From Peptostreptococcaceae bacterium (GTDB taxonomy: Bacteria; Bacillota; Clostridia; Peptostreptococcales; Acidaminobacteraceae): 64,000 nt of DNA. The DNA lies in assembly GCA_027064135.1 (NCBI GenBank), contig JAMOQG010000143.1, positions 1 to 64,000 of the forward strand, given 5' to 3'. The notes below the pieces were generated by a model. The model saw only the letters and a program-made list of their open reading frames with translations. It was not told the origin of the DNA and searched no databases. The first letter of the stretch is position 1, and each line of letters begins with the position of its first letter. A program made the position numbers and the translations under genes. Below, piece by piece: positions 1 to 10,416 of the stretch.

Positions 1-16
1 ACTTTTGTAGCCTGAA

Positions 17-47
17 CACTACTAGTATATCAAGTGGTGATTTTTTT
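17..47 (+). terminator. Rho-independent terminator for a plus-strand gene ending left of the window
   Basis: CACTACT / AGTGGTG stem (one G.U) followed by TTTTTTT. Confidence 0.5.
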
Positions 48-131
48 GTATAACTTCCGTTTCCGCACCCGCATAGCGGGTGGTTTTATGTTTCGCACGC
101 TTCGCGAACTCAACTGACTAAAGTCTATAAT

Positions 132-158
132 AAAAAACTACTAGAATAAATCTAGTAG
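132..158 (-). terminator. Terminator of the ctpA-side operon
   Basis: CTACTAGA-ataaa-TCTAGTAG hairpin followed by T-run on the minus strand. Confidence 0.8.
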
Positions 159-165
159 CCTATTA

Positions 166-1368
166 TTAGTTTTCATTTAAAACTTCAATAGCTTTTTGAA
201 GTTGAATATCATCTTCATCAGTTGGATCTTCAATTTCATAGTATTCATCTGGCATCTCAATTACGATATTAGGTTCAATTCCAATGCCATGAATGCATTT
301 TCCATTCGGAGTAAAATACTGCGATGTAGTAAGTTTTATTCCACTTCCATCTTGTAATGGAATTACAGATTGAACAATTCCTTTACCAAATGTTGTTGTA
401 CCAATAATAGTTCCTGAATCTGTATCTTGTATTGCTGCAGTTAAAATTTCAGATGCTGATGCACTTCCTTCATTTACTAAAACAGTGATAGGTATATTAA
501 GTTTCTTATCATCTGAAGTATATTCTTCTTTATGACCCGCCCTATTTTCAGTATAAACAATCATTTGCTCATCAAGTAATCTATCAGCAATTTTAATAAC
601 TTCATATAAAGAACCACCAGGGTTATTTCTTAAATCAATTACTAATCCTTCAATATTTTGATCTAAAAGATTTTGCAAATTATTCTCAAACTCTTCAGAA
701 ACTTTACTATCAAACATTGTAATTCTTATATATCCATATTTATCATCCACAATTCTAGATTTAACTGACTTTAAAACTATAATCTCTCTAGTAATATTTA
801 CATCAAATGTTTCTTCATCTCTTTTTATTTTCAATTTAACTTCTGTATTTGGTTCACCCTTCATAATGTCAATTGCTTTATCAATCTCACTTGAGAAAAC
901 TCGTATTCCATTTGCTTCAATAATTTTATCTCCAGATTTTAATCCTGCTCTTTCACCAGGAGTATCTTCAATTGGCGATACTATTGTAATAAAATCACCT
1001 TTTGACGCGGTTACAATAATACCAATACCACCATAAGAACCATTTGATTGTTCATTAAACTCTTTAAACTCTTTTTGATTCATATAAACTGAATATGGAT
1101 CATCTAAACTATCAAACAAACCATACAAAACTCCATCCTCAATTACTTCATCTGAAATATCTTCATAAAAATTTTCGCTAATAAATTTTTCAAGTCTTTC
1201 TGCTTTTTCGTACTTTAATTCAATATGTTTTAAATTTTCATATGTTTCAATAGGAATTAAAATTTTACTGTCATATCTTATTTGAACTATATTTGTCACT
1301 GTAAAGGTTAAAAAACTAGTCAATGCTACGATTATTATTATTATAAAAAACAATTTTGATTTTTTCAT
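166..1368 (-). CDS. ctpA: S41 family C-terminal processing peptidase with PDZ domain
   Basis: N-terminal TM, PDZ (GGIGIIV..SPIEDTPGERAGLKSGDKI), S41 core (LRNNPGG, NEGSASASEI, TFGKGIVQ). Confidence 0.93.
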   Translation of the reverse strand: MKKSKLFFIIIIIVALTSFLTFTVTNIVQIRYDSKILIPIETYENLKHIELKYEKAERLEKFISENFYEDISDEVIEDGVLYGLFDSLDDPYSVYMNQKEFKEFNEQSNGSYGGIGIIVTASKGDFITIVSPIEDTPGERAGLKSGDKIIEANGIRVFSSEIDKAIDIMKGEPNTEVKLKIKRDEETFDVNITREIIVLKSVKSRIVDDKYGYIRITMFDSKVSEEFENNLQNLLDQNIEGLVIDLRNNPGGSLYEVIKIADRLLDEQMIVYTENRAGHKEEYTSDDKKLNIPITVLVNEGSASASEILTAAIQDTDSGTIIGTTTFGKGIVQSVIPLQDGSGIKLTTSQYFTPNGKCIHGIGIEPNIVIEMPDEYYEIEDPTDEDDIQLQKAIEVLNEN

Positions 1369-1377
1369 ATATACTCC

Positions 1378-2496
1378 CTAATTTTTAAGATATTTTAACG
1401 GATCTACGTAATCACCGTTTATTCTTACTTCAAAATGAACATGTGGTCCTGTTGAAACTCCTGTATTACCGCTTTTAGCAACCGCATCTCCTCTTTGAAC
1501 ATTTTGTCCAACTTTAACATTTATTTTTGATAAATGCGCCGCTAAAGTTACATATCCGCCTCCATGATCAATCATAACCACTTTTCCATAACCACCAAGC
1601 CAATTTGCATATATTACCGTTCCTGTTTGAGCAGCAACTACAGTTGTACCTGATGAAGCAGATATATCAATTCCAGTATGAAGTTTTCTAGTGTGATATA
1701 CAGGATGAATTCTATAGCCAAATGGTGATGTTATTTTATAATGATTTGGAACAGGCCATCCCATTTGTCCTCCAACATATTGTGCTTTAGTTTTTAAATT
1801 TTTAATAATTTCTGTTACTTTATTTGCGTCTTCTTCTAACTTATCTTCCATTGCTTCTAATAATTTTGCATTGTTTTTCAATTCATTTTTTTTAGTCTCA
1901 AGTTTCTTTTCGTTTTCTTTTAAATAATTTTTATTTAATTCAACTTTTGTTTTTAAGTTTATTAATTCTATTTTATCTGTTTCTAATTTTTCTTTTATTG
2001 AGTTTATTTCGTCAATACTTCCTTTAACAATTTTAATTAAATCTTTATCATGCTTAACAATTTTTTTTACGATTTCTACTCTACTAAGCAAATCTTTAAA
2101 ATCTTTCGATCCTAAAAGAACTTCAACATATCCAACATTACCTGTTTTATACATAACTCTTAATCGTTTTGATAAAATTTCTTTCATATTTTCAAGCTTA
2201 GAATTTTTATCTGCTAATTCCATTTCAGCATTAGTAATTGAATCCTTAGTATTAATAATATTTGCATTTAAACTATATAGTTCTGTATCTAATTTTTTTA
2301 TATCACTCTCAATTGAATTAATTTTATCAAGCACTTCATATTGATCAGATTTATTTAATTTAATTTTAGAATCGACTTTCTTTAATTCATCTGAAATTTC
2401 TTTTAATTCTCTTTCTTTTACACCAATATCATTTATTGCCATTGCAAAATTAAACATAAATAATAAAGCTATAAATAAAGCAATTATTTTTTTCAT
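1378..2496 (-). CDS. Murein hydrolase activator EnvC-like, coiled coil + M23 peptidase
   Basis: Signal peptide, long coiled coil, M23 domain (GYRIHPVYHTRKLHTGIDI...GPHVHFEV). Confidence 0.92.
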   Translation of the reverse strand: MKKIIALFIALLFMFNFAMAINDIGVKERELKEISDELKKVDSKIKLNKSDQYEVLDKINSIESDIKKLDTELYSLNANIINTKDSITNAEMELADKNSKLENMKEILSKRLRVMYKTGNVGYVEVLLGSKDFKDLLSRVEIVKKIVKHDKDLIKIVKGSIDEINSIKEKLETDKIELINLKTKVELNKNYLKENEKKLETKKNELKNNAKLLEAMEDKLEEDANKVTEIIKNLKTKAQYVGGQMGWPVPNHYKITSPFGYRIHPVYHTRKLHTGIDISASSGTTVVAAQTGTVIYANWLGGYGKVVMIDHGGGYVTLAAHLSKINVKVGQNVQRGDAVAKSGNTGVSTGPHVHFEVRINGDYVDPLKYLKN

Positions 2497-2503
2497 ATTT
2501 CAC

Positions 2504-3406
2504 CTACACATCTAAATGTTTTCTAATCGAAGTAATACTACCTAATGCTCCAATTCCACAACCAATTGTGATAAACAAAACCATTGAATCAGATAATACT
2601 TTATCCACACCTACAAGATAAACTGCTATTAAAGAATAAAAATCTGAAGTAAGAATTGTATATGTATAATTATATAAAACATACATAATACCAGTAGAAA
2701 TCATAGCTCCAACAAATCCTAAAATAGTACCTTCTAAAACAAAAGGCCATCTAATAAACCAATTTGTAGCTCCAACATATTTCATAATACTAATTTCTGT
2801 TCTTCTTGAATCAAGAGCTAATTTGATAGTATTATTAATAATAAATGTAGAAATAGCAATTAAAATAAGTATCAATATAAACCCAATTGTCTTAATATAT
2901 TCTGAAATAGATATAATTTTAGAAATGAAATCCTTATCATACCTAACTTCTTCTATTCCTTCAATTTCATTTATTTTTTTTACAACATAATCAGCAAATT
3001 CAATTTTTGTAAGAGTAATTACATATGAATTAGGTAAAGGGTTATCGGCGAAACCATCTAATAAATATCCATCTTTGCCCCACTGTTCCTTGTACTCTTC
3101 AAGAGCTCTATTTTTTTCTTTGTACTCAGATAATTTCACACCCTGTAAAGCACTAATTTCACTTCCTATGCTTTCTGTTTCGTTGAAATCAAGGCCATCT
3201 TCAAGATATACTTCAATACTTGTAAATTGATCTTTAGCTCCTTCTGAAACATTGTTTATATTTAGCACTAAAATAAAAATAGTTCCTAAAATAATCAAAG
3301 TAGCAACAACTGAAGTAATAGATGCAAAACTCATTAATCTATTTCTCCATAAATTCTTAAAAGTTTCTTTGAGGGTATAACTAACCTTCATATCCATACC
3401 CCCCAT
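2504..3406 (-). CDS. ftsX: Cell division ABC transporter permease FtsX
   Basis: FtsX-like TM topology, adjacent to ftsE. Confidence 0.92.
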   Translation of the reverse strand: MGGMDMKVSYTLKETFKNLWRNRLMSFASITSVVATLIILGTIFILVLNINNVSEGAKDQFTSIEVYLEDGLDFNETESIGSEISALQGVKLSEYKEKNRALEEYKEQWGKDGYLLDGFADNPLPNSYVITLTKIEFADYVVKKINEIEGIEEVRYDKDFISKIISISEYIKTIGFILILILIAISTFIINNTIKLALDSRRTEISIMKYVGATNWFIRWPFVLEGTILGFVGAMISTGIMYVLYNYTYTILTSDFYSLIAVYLVGVDKVLSDSMVLFITIGCGIGALGSITSIRKHLDV

Positions 3407-4070
3407 TCATTTGATCTCTAATTATTTTTCCGTCATTAAGTTCAATAACTCTTTTTTTCATAATATCAACAACTTCTTTATCATGTGTTATCATTACAAC
3501 TGTAGTACCTCTTCTATTAATCTGTCTTAATATTTTCATAATTTCCCAAGATGTCTCTGGATCAAGATTACCTGTTGGTTCATCAGCAATCAAAACTTTA
3601 GGGTTATTTATTATTGCCCTTGCAATTGACACTCTTTGTTTTTCTCCACCAGAAAGTTGATGTGGTTTCATATTACTCTTGTCTAATAATCCAACAACAC
3701 CTAATACCATACTTACTTGTGATCTAATTTTTCTTTTCGAATATCCGCCAACAATTTCAAGTGTATAAGCCACATTCTCTGCAACAGTCATTTTAGGAAG
3801 TAATCTAAAATCTTGAAAAACTATCCCCAATTTTCTCCTTACATATGGAATTTTCCTTCTATGTAATTTTGTAATGTCATCACCATCTAAAAAAATTCTT
3901 CCTTGCGAAGGTTCAATTTCTTTTAATATCAATTTAACAAAAGTTGTTTTACCAGCACCACTTGATCCAATTAAAAAAACAAATTCACCTTTTTCAATAG
4001 AAATAGTATTATCTCTTAATCCGACAACTCCATTCTTATATCTTTTTGAAACTTGGTTAAATTTAATCAT
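3381..4070 (-). CDS. ftsE: Cell division ATP-binding protein FtsE
   Basis: Walker A GSSGAGKTT, LSGGEKQRVSIARA, overlaps ftsX. Confidence 0.94.
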   Translation of the reverse strand: MIKFNQVSKRYKNGVVGLRDNTISIEKGEFVFLIGSSGAGKTTFVKLILKEIEPSQGRIFLDGDDITKLHRRKIPYVRRKLGIVFQDFRLLPKMTVAENVAYTLEIVGGYSKRKIRSQVSMVLGVVGLLDKSNMKPHQLSGGEKQRVSIARAIINNPKVLIADEPTGNLDPETSWEIMKILRQINRRGTTVVMITHDKEVVDIMKKRVIELNDGKIIRDQMNGGYGYEG

Positions 4071-4160
4071 CTATATCTCCAATCATTTTTATAATTTATT
4101 AACATTACAATTATATCAGACTAACATAGTAAATTGAAGTATTTAAACATTTATTTTGTA

Positions 4161-4196
4161 CATAAAAAATCGAAAATTTCTTCTCGATTTTTTATG
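4161..4196 (-). terminator. Hairpin terminator (possibly bidirectional)
   Basis: CATAAAAAATCGA ... TCGATTTTTTATG. Confidence 0.7.
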
Positions 4197-4809
4197 CATT
4201 CCTAATTCTACTTATTAATTCTTTTGGATATTTTAATATTGTACTATTTTTTTTCTCAGTTGTAACATTCCATTGGAATTTCCTAAATTCATTTAATTCA
4301 CCACTACTAATTAAATCAATTTCTGGAATTTTTGTAAAATCCATCGGGCTTATTAAGCCTCTTTTTTTATCAAATTTATAAATATCTGCTTTTTCAAATA
4401 CTCTTGCTGCAAATTGAGAACAAAAATATGCATTACTTCTATCCAAAGAAATTCCTGCTTTTGCCGATAATAATCCAGCAAAATTATATCTAAATGCCTT
4501 CTTATTTTTTTCAAAATATTTAAGTTCTGCAACTAATTCAGAATATTGTTCCTGTGATATTTCCAATTTATATAGAGCATATTTTGCATTATCAAAACGT
4601 GTATAAACTCCATCTTTTACATTTTCTTGAACAAACCCTGCAATTATTGGATTCCACTCCATTATTCTACCAAAAGAATAAAAAGTCTTAAAAGTATCAT
4701 CTATTCCGATTGATATATGTGAATATTCTAAATCACTAAATCTTTTAATTAAACTACTTACAATCGATCCAGTATAACTCAATAATAAATATATATTTCT
4801 TTTTTCCAT
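4192..4809 (-). CDS. YiiX/permuted NlpC-P60-like (papain-like) protein
   Basis: YSHISIGID and AYFCSQF(A) motifs typical of permuted papain-fold enzymes (His then Cys order). Confidence 0.55.
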   Translation of the reverse strand: MEKRNIYLLLSYTGSIVSSLIKRFSDLEYSHISIGIDDTFKTFYSFGRIMEWNPIIAGFVQENVKDGVYTRFDNAKYALYKLEISQEQYSELVAELKYFEKNKKAFRYNFAGLLSAKAGISLDRSNAYFCSQFAARVFEKADIYKFDKKRGLISPMDFTKIPEIDLISSGELNEFRKFQWNVTTEKKNSTILKYPKELISRIRNA

Positions 4810-4881
4810 AATAACCCCACTTTAAAACATTTAACTTATTTATTATATAACTTTAAATGTTCTAAAACAAGACTTACTTTT

Positions 4882-7305
4882 TTAATTTTCATCTTCTTCA
4901 TTGTTTTTATCAAATTCACCAAGTATTATTAATCTTTTATTAACTAAGTAATTTATAGTTCCTTCAGGAAAATTACCATTTTTATCTTTTTTACCTGCCT
5001 TAACTCCTGTTAAAATTTCTATGCCCTCATCAATATGACTAATTGCATAAATTGAAAACTGCTTATTTTTCACTGCTTCAACAACTTCATCTTTAAGCAC
5101 AAGGTTTTTAACATTTTGTATTGGCATCATAACACCTTGTTTACCATTAAGTCCTTTTAATTTACAAATTTTATAAAATCCTTCAATTTTTTCATTTATT
5201 CCACCTATCGGTTGAATTTCACCACGTTGATTAACTGAGCCAGTAACTGCAATAGACTGATTTATTGGCTTTTCTGCTAAACTTGATAAAATTGCATAAA
5301 GTTCAGTACTTGAAGCACTATCGCCATCTATACCTCCATATAATTGTTCAAAAACAATACTTGCTGTAAAAGCTAAAGGCCTATCTTGTGCAAATTTATA
5401 TCCTAAATATCCTGATAATATTAATACACCTTTATCATGTACACTTCCAGAAGTTTTAACTTCTCTTTCAATATTTATAATTCCAGCTTTACCTTTATAA
5501 GTAGATACAGTGATTCTATTTGGTTTACCAAAACTATGTTGTCCTGTGCTAATTACTGCTAAACCGTTTATTTCACCAATTTTCTCTCCATCTACATCTA
5601 AAAGATAAGTTCCATCCTCAAAATATTCTAAAATTGCTTCTTCATATCTGTTGTCTCTTCTTTCTCTTCTTTCCAGAGTACTTTTTACATGCGTTCTATT
5701 TATAATATGCATATCTTCATTTGCTGCAAAATTATCTGCTTCAACAAGAATATCTGAAACTGTTTTTAATCTAGCTGAAAGCTTATTTTTATTAGCAACG
5801 ATTCTTGAACTATAATCAATAATTTCTTCAACGGCATTTTTATCTAGATGACGAAGACTATTATCTTTACAATATGATGAAATAAATTTTGCCATTTTAT
5901 ATACATTTTCATCATTTCTTAAATTTTCATTATCAAAATCAGCTCTAATTTTAAATAATTTTGCAAATTCTTCATCATAAGCTGATAAAACATTGTAAAT
6001 TCTTGGTGTTCCAACAATAATCACTTTTATATTCAACGGTATTGGCTCCGAAGTAATTGTAGATGCTGAAAAAACTGAATATGTAGGATCCATACTTTCA
6101 ATTGATATTTTTTCATCAAGAAGTGCCCTTTTTAAACCTTTCCATGCAAAAGGATTTGTTAAAATATCTTTAGCAAGTACAATTAAATACCCTCCATTCG
6201 CTCTATGCAAAGCTCCACATTTAATATGTCTAAAATCTGTTTTTCTTACTCCCATTTCAACAGAATATTCAATACTTCCCATTAAATTTTGATAAGTTGG
6301 ATTACTTTCAAATATTACTGGCGCTGAATTCAATCCTGAATTGTCCACTAAATAATTCAATTTATATCTATCGAAAAATCTTTCTTTATTTTTTGGTTTG
6401 AAAAGTCCTACTGTACTGTCTTCATTTTCAGTATCAGAATTTATAAATTCCTTAATATGATTTACAATATCATCTTCCAACAATTCAAGATAATTTAATA
6501 CAGATTTATTATTTTTATATTCATTTCTCATTTCAATGAAATAATAACTAACTATTTTTCTACCAATTGTTTTATTTAATTCAACAATTCTATCTCTATA
6601 ATCTTTTTCAATTTCTCTAATTTTATTAAATAAATCAGCCGTTTCTATTTGAAGTTTTTCAGAATTTTCTTTCATTTCATCATATTCTTCATCATTTAAA
6701 TTATTATATTCTTCTTCACTCATTGGTTCACCCTTTAAAAGCGGTAAACTTATTATACCTTTTTCAGACTGTTTAAATTCAAAATTATAAATTTTTCCAA
6801 TTTCATTTAATTCCTCTATTACTTTATCACTATCTTTTTTATGCCTAGAAAAAATTTGTTTCTTTGCATTTTCATATTCTCTACTTATAAATCTATTCTC
6901 TATCTCTTTTCTTAAAAATGAAATTGCTTGATATACTTTATCAATTAAAAGTTTTGCTTGGCCTGCTTCTGTGCTAATTGCAATTGTATTATGTGCATCA
7001 GCAAAATTATTTGCATATAAGTAATCATCTGGAATAGCTTCATTCATAGCAATTTTTTTAGCAAATTTCTTTACGAATGTCGTTCTACCAGTACCCCACT
7101 GCCCTGCAACATATAAATTAAATCCTTTCTTTTTTATTTCAAGTCCAACTTTTAATGCTTCTTTAGCTCTATCTTGATCGATAATATCGTCAAAATTTTC
7201 TAAAGTCTCTGTAGTTTCAAAATCAAATTTATCCAACGAACAACAATTTTTTAAATCTTCAACATCAACTCTTAATTCATCAATAGTTTTCATAATAGCC
7301 TCCAA
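4882..7305 (-). CDS. Lon-family (LonB-like, COG1067) ATP-dependent protease
   Basis: AAA+ Walker A GQWGTGRTT; C-terminal Lon protease domain with catalytic Ser (GGIDGDSASS) and Lys region. Confidence 0.88.
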   Translation of the reverse strand: MEAIMKTIDELRVDVEDLKNCCSLDKFDFETTETLENFDDIIDQDRAKEALKVGLEIKKKGFNLYVAGQWGTGRTTFVKKFAKKIAMNEAIPDDYLYANNFADAHNTIAISTEAGQAKLLIDKVYQAISFLRKEIENRFISREYENAKKQIFSRHKKDSDKVIEELNEIGKIYNFEFKQSEKGIISLPLLKGEPMSEEEYNNLNDEEYDEMKENSEKLQIETADLFNKIREIEKDYRDRIVELNKTIGRKIVSYYFIEMRNEYKNNKSVLNYLELLEDDIVNHIKEFINSDTENEDSTVGLFKPKNKERFFDRYKLNYLVDNSGLNSAPVIFESNPTYQNLMGSIEYSVEMGVRKTDFRHIKCGALHRANGGYLIVLAKDILTNPFAWKGLKRALLDEKISIESMDPTYSVFSASTITSEPIPLNIKVIIVGTPRIYNVLSAYDEEFAKLFKIRADFDNENLRNDENVYKMAKFISSYCKDNSLRHLDKNAVEEIIDYSSRIVANKNKLSARLKTVSDILVEADNFAANEDMHIINRTHVKSTLERRERRDNRYEEAILEYFEDGTYLLDVDGEKIGEINGLAVISTGQHSFGKPNRITVSTYKGKAGIINIEREVKTSGSVHDKGVLILSGYLGYKFAQDRPLAFTASIVFEQLYGGIDGDSASSTELYAILSSLAEKPINQSIAVTGSVNQRGEIQPIGGINEKIEGFYKICKLKGLNGKQGVMMPIQNVKNLVLKDEVVEAVKNKQFSIYAISHIDEGIEILTGVKAGKKDKNGNFPEGTINYLVNKRLIILGEFDKNNEEDEN

Positions 7306-7385
7306 TAATATATTATAAAAATTTAATACCCAATGAAAACTTAAATATTCAATATTTTTTAAAAAACTTTTATTTTCCCAAAAAA

Positions 7386-7405
7386 AAACTAGCCCTAAGG
7401 CTAGT
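7386..7405 (-). terminator. Terminator downstream of S1-domain gene
   Basis: CTAGCCTTAGGGCTAG followed by T9. Confidence 0.85.
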
Positions 7406-7409
7406 ATTG

Positions 7410-8585
7410 TTATTTTAAGTCAAGATTTGCAAATTTATCTTTGAAAATATCGCCTAAAGTAAGTTCTTCTTCATCAGCTTCCATTTCAAATGCAATTTCC
7501 TCTTCTGTATCTTTCATGCTCAAACCAATTCTTTCTAAGTCTTTTTTGATTTCTAATACTTTTACAGTAACTTTTTGTCCGACTTCAACTACTTCTGAAA
7601 CAGAATTAATATGATCTTCTGAAATTTGAGAAATATGAACAAGACCTTCAAGACCATCTGCAATTTCAACAAAAGCTCCAAAATCAGTTACACGTTTAAC
7701 AGTTCCTTCGATTATTTGGCCTTCTTGAATTTTCTCATTGATTTTTAACCAAGGATTATCATTAAAATTCTCAAGTTTTAATGAAATTCTTCCTTCTTTT
7801 TCATCAACTTTTAAAACTTCAACTTCTACTTTTTGGCCTTCTTTTAAAACTTCACTCGGATCATTAATTCTTTTATATGACATTTGAGAAATATGAATTA
7901 AACCATCAATTCCACCTAAATCTACAAAAGCACCAAATTTAGCTAATCTAGTAACAGTTCCTTCAACAACTTGTCCAACTGATAATTTTGCAAGTACCTC
8001 TGCTCTTTTAACAGCCATCTCTTCTTTTTCAATTGACTTTCTTGAACCAATAATTCTATTGTTTTTAAAATCTAATTCTTCGATTTTAATTTCTAATTCT
8101 TTACCAACATAAACTTTTAAATCTTCAATAAATCTTGTACTTATTAAAGATGCAGGAATAAATAATCTTACTCCTTTATAATCCGCTAATACTCCGCCTT
8201 TAACTTCTTTAACAACACTAACAGTTAATTTAGTCTTTTCGTTAAATGCAGCTTCAACTTCATTTTTTCCAACAATTTCGTCAGCTTTTACTTTAGATAA
8301 AACAACATATCCTTCTTCGCTATCTACATCTAAAACTAAAACATCAATTTGATCGCCTATTTTTAATACATTTAAAGGACTCTCATTTTTATTTGATAAC
8401 TCTTTTCTTTCCAATATTCCTTCAGATGAATAATTAATGTCAAGAATTGCTTCTTTATCGTCAACAGATAAAACTGTTCCTTCTACAACATCACCTTTTT
8501 TAATACTTGAAACTGAGTTCTCAACTTCATCCATGAAATCTTCCATTTTTTCTTCAGTCATTTCAACACCACCTACGATTTCCAA
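7410..8585 (-). CDS. S1 RNA-binding domain protein (30S ribosomal protein S1-like)
   Basis: Four S1 repeats (GTVTRLAKFGAFVDLGGIDGLIHISQMS etc.). Confidence 0.9.
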   Translation of the reverse strand: MEIVGGVEMTEEKMEDFMDEVENSVSSIKKGDVVEGTVLSVDDKEAILDINYSSEGILERKELSNKNESPLNVLKIGDQIDVLVLDVDSEEGYVVLSKVKADEIVGKNEVEAAFNEKTKLTVSVVKEVKGGVLADYKGVRLFIPASLISTRFIEDLKVYVGKELEIKIEELDFKNNRIIGSRKSIEKEEMAVKRAEVLAKLSVGQVVEGTVTRLAKFGAFVDLGGIDGLIHISQMSYKRINDPSEVLKEGQKVEVEVLKVDEKEGRISLKLENFNDNPWLKINEKIQEGQIIEGTVKRVTDFGAFVEIADGLEGLVHISQISEDHINSVSEVVEVGQKVTVKVLEIKKDLERIGLSMKDTEEEIAFEMEADEEELTLGDIFKDKFANLDLK

Positions 8586-8688
8586 TTTTTTCTGAATGCA
8601 AACGCAATCGCCTGCATCTAATACAATCTATTATATTATACCACTAAAATTTTAATTTTCAATTTATTTTTAAATTTTTTTTAAAAAT

Positions 8689-8718
8689 AAAAAAGTATAT
8701 GTAATTAAACATATACTT
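8689..8718 (-). terminator. Terminator of ilv operon
   Basis: AAGTATATG / CATATACTT stem then T-run on minus strand. Confidence 0.8.
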
Positions 8719-8736
8719 CCGTTAAACATTAATTTT

Positions 8737-10416
8737 TTAATGCAATATAAAATCATTTATTGATTTTCCTGGTGGTACTATTGGCAATACATCCTCATCA
8801 ATATCAATATCACATTCAATAAATAAAGGTTCATCTATTTTATAGTTACTCATTGCTTTTTCAAGCGATTTAATAGAATTAACTTTTTCTCCTTTAATAT
8901 TGAAAACTTCAAGAAGCTTTACAAAATTCAAATCATCGTCAACATCTGTTTCAGCAAATCTTCCACCTTGAAACATCTTTTGCCATTGTCTAACCATACC
9001 AAGAGTGTTATTATTAAAAAGTACTATTAATATTGGTAAATCGTATTTTTTTATAAGAGCTAATTCATTAAAATTCATTCTAAAACTTCCATCACCTGTG
9101 ACTAATAAAACAGGTCTTTCTTTATTTCCAGCTTTAACACCTATTGCCGCACCAAGACCATATCCCATTGTACCTAATCCACCAGAAGTGATAAAAGTAT
9201 CTGAATATTTAAAATTAAAATATTGCGCTACCCACATCTGATGCTGTCCAACATCAGTTACAGCTATAGTATCTTCAGGCATTTTACTATTTATAACTTT
9301 CAAAATATTTTTTGGATGAAATTTATTTTCATCAATATTATCATTTTCTTTAAAGGATTCAATTTCATTTAACCATTCAGATCTATTAATATCCTCTTTA
9401 ATATCATTTAGTATTTCATTCAGTACTGTTTTAGCATCTCCCGCTAATTTAATTTCAGAATAAATATTTTTATCAAGTTCAGTTGAATCAATATCAATAT
9501 GAACTATTTTAGCATTCTCAGCAAATTTTTTAGGATTACCTATAACACGATCACTAAATCTTGCTCCAATTGCTATAATTAAATCAGATTTCATAATAGC
9601 TATATTTGCTTCAGGAAATCCATGCATACCAACAAGCCCTAAAGAAAGTTTATGATTTCTTGGAAAAGCTCCAAGCCCCATTAAAGTATTTACAACAGGA
9701 ACATCAAATCTAGTAGAAAATTCCAAAAGTTCTTTTTCAGCTTTGGAGTTTTTAATTCCCCCACCAGCATAAATCATAGGTCGTTTAGAACTCTTTATAA
9801 GCTCAACTACTTCTTCCATTTTAGTTCTGCTGATTGTTTTAAATTCATTATTTTCTTCAATATCTATTTCTATATTTTTATATTCACAAGCAGAAGTAAA
9901 AATATCCTTTGGAATATCAATTAAAACCGGACCTGGTCTTCCACTTTTAGCAATTGAATATGCTTCTTTAACAATTCTCTCAAGATCATTTACACTTTCA
10001 ACTAAATAATTATGTTTTGTAATAGACATTGTAATTCCAGTGATATCTATTTCTTGAAATGAATCTTTACCTAAATAACTCGAAGGAACTTGTCCTGTTA
10101 TTACTAATAACGGTACAGAATCCATATAAGCAGTAGCAATCCCAGTAATTGTATTTGTTGCTCCAGGACCAGAAGTAGCAAAACAGACTCCAACTTTATC
10201 AGTTGTTCTTGCATATCCATCAGCCGCATGAACAGCCCCTTGTTCATGTGAGGATCTATAGTGATTAAATTTATCATATTGATCAAAAAGTTCATTATAT
10301 AAAGGAATAACTGCTCCACCTGGATATCCGAATATGTCTTTTGTTCCTAGTTCTTCTAAGGCTTTTAATATTATTTTCCCTCCATTTAGAACCATAAATT
10401 TTCCTCCTATATACAA
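8737..10416 (-). CDS. ilvB: Acetolactate synthase large subunit
   Basis: TPP enzyme; [29 protein letters not shown]; ilv context. Confidence 0.95.
   Translation of the reverse strand: MYIGGKFMVLNGGKIILKALEELGTKDIFGYPGGAVIPLYNELFDQYDKFNHYRSSHEQGAVHAADGYARTTDKVGVCFATSGPGATNTITGIATAYMDSVPLLVITGQVPSSYLGKDSFQEIDITGITMSITKHNYLVESVNDLERIVKEAYSIAKSGRPGPVLIDIPKDIFTSACEYKNIEIDIEENNEFKTISRTKMEEVVELIKSSKRPMIYAGGGIKNSKAEKELLEFSTRFDVPVVNTLMGLGAFPRNHKLSLGLVGMHGFPEANIAIMKSDLIIAIGARFSDRVIGNPKKFAENAKIVHIDIDSTELDKNIYSEIKLAGDAKTVLNEILNDIKEDINRSEWLNEIESFKENDNIDENKFHPKNILKVINSKMPEDTIAVTDVGQHQMWVAQYFNFKYSDTFITSGGLGTMGYGLGAAIGVKAGNKERPVLLVTGDGSFRMNFNELALIKKYDLPILIVLFNNNTLGMVRQWQKMFQGGRFAETDVDDDLNFVKLLEVFNIKGEKVNSIKSLEKAMSNYKIDEPLFIECDIDIDEDVLPIVPPGKSINDFILH

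Noticed and set aside
3874-4137. Plus-strand ORF antisense to ftsE; likewise 9005-9241, 14071-14253, 15377-15574, 17668-17877, 18065-18247, 20666-20860, 21146-21547, 21863-22186, 22275-22540, 23461-23709, 23826-24334, 29360-29635, 37988-38221, 38783-39091, 40757-41348, 43697-43879, 44533-44835, 48925-49110, 50281-50499, 55292-55501, 57698-57913, 58844-59044, 59967-60215, 61160-61399
   Set aside because: Shadow ORFs opposite well-supported conserved genes; compositions are low-complexity reverse-complement artefacts, no domain signatures.
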